A stretch of 15,173 bases of DNA. It comes from Ruminococcus sp. UBA3286 (GTDB lineage Bacteria > Bacillota > Clostridia > Oscillospirales > Ruminococcaceae). The translations under genes and the position numbers were made by a program. The stretch covers positions 1-15,173 of the forward strand of contig DETO01000117.1 in assembly GCA_002362135.1 (NCBI GenBank), read 5' to 3'. This document shows positions 13,589-15,173 of the stretch, piece by piece. The notes below the pieces were generated by a model. That model was not told the origin of the DNA. It did not search any database and worked only from the letters and a program-made list of their open reading frames with translations. Position 1 is the stretch's first letter. The number at the start of each line of letters is the position of its first letter.

Positions 13589-13629
13589 TTTTTCTTGAAA
13601 TACAGATGGTATTTCTGCGAAAAATTGAC
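13584..13629. promoter_or_regulatory. Two-step palindrome upstream of rubrerythrin
   Basis: Outer arms GTCAATTTTTC (13584-13594) and its exact complement (13619-13629), inner arms GAAATAC (13597-13603) and GTATTTC (13609-13615), with a 5-base loop. The T-rich arm does not extend into a T-run after the minus-strand hairpin, so it is a poor terminator for the NifX-like gene. Its overlap with the candidate -35 suggests an operator. It does not match the PerR or Rex consensus. Confidence 0.5.
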
Positions 13630-13678
13630 TTCGCCTGACGCAAAAAATTTCTAAGTCATTTATTTCAATTTTTTATGT

Positions 13679-14095
13679 TTATTTATGACAGCTGCCTCCG
13701 TTTCCGCTGCATCCATGCTTATCCTCGCCGCAATGATGTCCTTCGCCGTGGTGTTCATGATTGTGATGATTGCAGTGAACATTCGGATCATATGCAAGAG
13801 TTCCTGCCAGTAAAGCATTTACCGCATCGTCCGCGCTTCCGGATACACCGCCGTACAGTCTGATTCCTGCTTCTTTGAGCGCGTTCTGAGCGCCTGCTCC
13901 GATTCCGCCGCAAATCAGCATATCAACTTTCAATCCGGAAAGCAGTCCCGCTAATGCGCCGTGTCCGCTTCCGGTTGTATCAATTACCCTTAAATCCGTT
14001 ACTTTTCCATCAGCCGCTTCATAGATCTTAAACTGCTCCGTATGACCAAAGTGAGGGAATACATTTCCGTTTTCATAAGTTACTGCAATTTTCAT
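13679..14095 (-). CDS. NifX/NifB-type Fe-Mo cofactor domain protein with His-rich tail
   Basis: A 138-residue protein with a dinitrogenase iron-molybdenum cofactor biosynthesis domain (PF02579) in residues 1-105: MKIAVTYENGNVFPHFGHTEQFKIYE, GHGALAGLL and the ICGGIGAGAQNAL loop are typical. In nitrogenase systems this fold carries the cofactor precursor, but small stand-alone members are common in non-fixing anaerobes and their role is unknown. The tail (about 107-137) is packed with His and Cys (HCNHHNHEHHGEGHHCGEDKH and more), likely binding metal. No nif gene is in the window. The start at 14095 follows AAAGGAAACAG. A shortened DUF134 gene lies 77 bases upstream, and DUF134 genes are frequent neighbours of this family. 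Confidence 0.88.
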   Translation of the reverse strand: MKIAVTYENGNVFPHFGHTEQFKIYEAADGKVTDLRVIDTTGSGHGALAGLLSGLKVDMLICGGIGAGAQNALKEAGIRLYGGVSGSADDAVNALLAGTLAYDPNVHCNHHNHEHHGEGHHCGEDKHGCSGNGGSCHK

Positions 14096-14172
14096 AATTT
14101 CTGTTTCCTTTCTGCTATCAGCCTGATTATCAAATAAAAATGAATTTTGTCGTATGTTTTACCGCAGTATTT

Positions 14173-14358
14173 CTATGCAGAACCATCACACAATTCATAA
14201 TTTTCTCTTGCAATGCGAATCAATTTTCCGCTGACGATACAATCGGAAATTTTTGCTCTCGCCCGCTTATAAATTTTTGTTACTGTCATATTCCGGTTCG
14301 GAACAAACTCTTCAGCATCATCTTGGTCTTGCCATACGCGCATCTCAGTTTTCGACAT
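14173..14358 (-). pseudogene. N-terminally truncated DUF134 gene
   Basis: This 61-codon frame matches only the C-terminal half of DUF134 (PF02001) proteins, which carry a sigma-70-region-4-like helix-turn-helix. QDDAEEF corresponds to the usual TQEEAAE-type helix, MTVTKIYKRARAKI to the recognition-helix region, and YELCDG to the typical C-terminal YRLCDG. The first 40 or so residues of the family (Cys/Pro-rich start and the VDEYEAIRLID block) are missing, and I find no trace of them upstream. There is no ribosome binding site, and the ATG lies about 5 bases after the predicted transcription start. It is therefore a remnant or a near-leaderless shortened gene. It precedes the NifX-like gene, the common family context. 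Alignment is from memory. Confidence 0.55.
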
Positions 14359-14369
14359 ATGACAATTAT

Positions 14370-14398
14370 ATTATAACACAAATTTTCAGAAAAATCAA
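14370..14398 (-). promoter_or_regulatory. Promoter for the DUF134 remnant and NifX-like gene
   Basis: On the minus strand TTGATT (14398-14393), a 17-base spacer and perfect TATAAT (14375-14370). A second TATAAT abuts it at 14370-14365. It probably drives the NifX-like gene through the shortened DUF134 frame. Confidence 0.7.
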
Positions 14399-14538
14399 GA
14401 CGTTATGAAATTTATTAGCTGACTTTTCGAATTAAGAAATTATCGAATAAAGCATAACAGCTCAGCACGCATCTTGCTTGCTGATTTACAGAAAAAGAAA
14501 TAAGTGATAACATCACAGAACTTTGATCTTAAATTGGT

Positions 14539-14544
14539 TATAAT
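14539..14544 (+). promoter_or_regulatory. -10 box of the thioredoxin-rhodanese operon
   Basis: A perfect TATAAT on the plus strand, about 32 bases before the thioredoxin start. No good -35 box lies 16-18 bases upstream, so an activator may be needed, or the promoter may be weak. Confidence 0.45.
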
Positions 14545-14576
14545 AAAGATACAATAAAACAAAGGAGGACACGAAA

Positions 14577-14882
14577 ATGTCTGTAATTAAAATTAGTAAG
14601 GAAAATTTTGTAAGTGAGGTTTTGAATTCCGATAAACCTGTACTTCTTGATTTCTATGCCGATTGGTGCGGCCCTTGCCGTATGGTAAGCCCGATCGTAT
14701 CGGAAATCGCAAATGAGAGAAATGATGTCAAAGTCGGCAAGATCAATGTTGATGAACAACCGGAACTTGCGGCACAGTTTCAGGTGATGAGTATTCCAAT
14801 GCTTGTTGTGATCAAAAACGGAAAGCTTGAAAATCAGATTGTGGGCTACAGACCAAAAGAGCAGATTGAGGCAATGCTGTAA
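14577..14882 (+). CDS. trxA: Thioredoxin
   Basis: A 101-residue thioredoxin, the cytoplasmic dithiol reductant for ribonucleotide reductase, peroxiredoxins and other proteins. The catalytic WCGPC is at 30-34, the buried Asp of LLDFYADW near 25, and the cis-proline at 74 (SIPM, where Thr is usual after Pro; this changes one residue of the substrate groove). Length is normal for the family. AAAGGAGG sits just upstream of ATG 14577. The gene is followed 11 bases later by a rhodanese gene whose ribosome binding site overlaps the thioredoxin stop (TAAGGAG), so they form an operon. No thioredoxin reductase is in the window. Confidence 0.95.
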   Translation: MSVIKISKENFVSEVLNSDKPVLLDFYADWCGPCRMVSPIVSEIANERNDVKVGKINVDEQPELAAQFQVMSIPMLVVIKNGKLENQIVGYRPKEQIEAML

Positions 14883-14893
14883 GGAGAAAAATA

Positions 14894-15173
14894 TGGGACT
14901 GTTTAATTTCTTACGCAACACCGATATTAACGACGGTATTGCGGAATACAAAACAAATGACGGCGCTGTATTGCTTGATGTCAGAACATCAGAAGAATAC
15001 CGTGACGGACACATTGACGGAAGCGTCAATATACCTCTTGATAGGATTTCTTCCGTTGAGAACACAATTAAAGACAAAAACACGCCGCTTTATGTTCACT
15101 GTTACAGCGGGATCAGAAGCGGACAAGCCGTATCCTATTTGAAGAAAATAGGATACGCAAATGTGAGAAATAT
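14894..15173 (+). CDS. Rhodanese-like sulfurtransferase (3' end beyond the window)
   Basis: The first 93 codons of a single-domain rhodanese, a cytoplasmic protein that carries persulfide sulfur on its active-site Cys. Visible features are the CH2A-type LLDVRTSEEYRDGHIDGSVNIPL segment (27-49) and the active-site loop HCYSGIRSGQA (69-79) with Cys70. The loop matches small GlpE/PspE-like rhodaneses, which normally end around 100-110 residues, so little is likely missing. Its start has AAGGAG eight bases upstream, overlapping the thioredoxin stop. Pairing with thioredoxin fits a role in persulfide reduction or sulfur trafficking; this is inference from context. Confidence 0.92.

Noticed and set aside
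14140..14376. Plus-strand 78-codon frame opposite the DUF134 remnant
   Set aside because: The minus-strand frame matches DUF134 residues and sits downstream of a good promoter; the plus-strand frame has neither.
14538..15083. 181-codon minus-strand frame opposite thioredoxin and rhodanese
   Set aside because: Both genes on the plus strand are certain from WCGPC and the rhodanese loop; the antisense frame shows no family features.

Overview
The window reads as chromosomal DNA of a cellulolytic Gram-positive anaerobe of the Ruminococcus type (Oscillospiraceae). The evidence is a secreted GH9-CBM3c-dockerin cellulase with a ruminococcal-style dockerin, strong AGGAGG ribosome binding sites, AT-rich intergenic DNA with TTGACA/TATAAT promoters, and anaerobe redox proteins such as rubrerythrin. 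Species cannot be fixed from the sequence alone. No tRNA, rRNA, CRISPR array or transposase gene was seen.

Layout. (1) 1-3332: a TrpR/YerC-type regulator followed by a cellulosomal GH9 endoglucanase, closed by a terminator shared with the convergent HAD phosphatase. (2) 3334-5095: a HAD phosphatase (-) and an ATP:corrinoid adenosyltransferase (+) diverge from overlapping promoters; then RNase P RNA (-), which converges on the adenosyltransferase through a bidirectional terminator. (3) 5148-6936: a two-gene operon (-) of an IscU/NifU-like protein and a GGGtGRT-family protein, with a clear promoter. (4) 7008-8539: a LUD-domain protein and a PF06541 membrane protein, coupled, with an intrinsic terminator just before their first ribosome binding site. 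(5) 8715-9395: long-form ribosome hibernation factor hpf, with a structured leader and a palindrome over its -35 box. (6) 9466-12649: an FHA / SEDS polymerase / class B PBP operon for peptidoglycan synthesis, with overlapping genes and its own promoter. (7) 12737-12990: a gene-free stretch with a consensus plus-strand promoter and two strong hairpins, probably a small RNA or a mobile hairpin element. (8) 12987-15173: a redox/metal group: rubrerythrin, a NifX-like protein and a shortened DUF134 gene (all -), then divergent thioredoxin and rhodanese genes (+, the rhodanese cut by the window end).

How they work together. The window is mostly a mosaic of short housekeeping operons. Cell wall growth (FHA-SEDS-PBP) is the one clear multi-gene machine. 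The right-hand genes form a coherent oxidative-stress / sulfur / metal-cofactor neighbourhood. The least understood parts are the IscU-like/GGGtGRT pair, the hairpin locus at 12737-12990, a palindromic repeat family found directly after two gene stops (hpf and rubrerythrin), and the truncated DUF134 gene. Apart from these I see no clear new defence or biosynthetic system.
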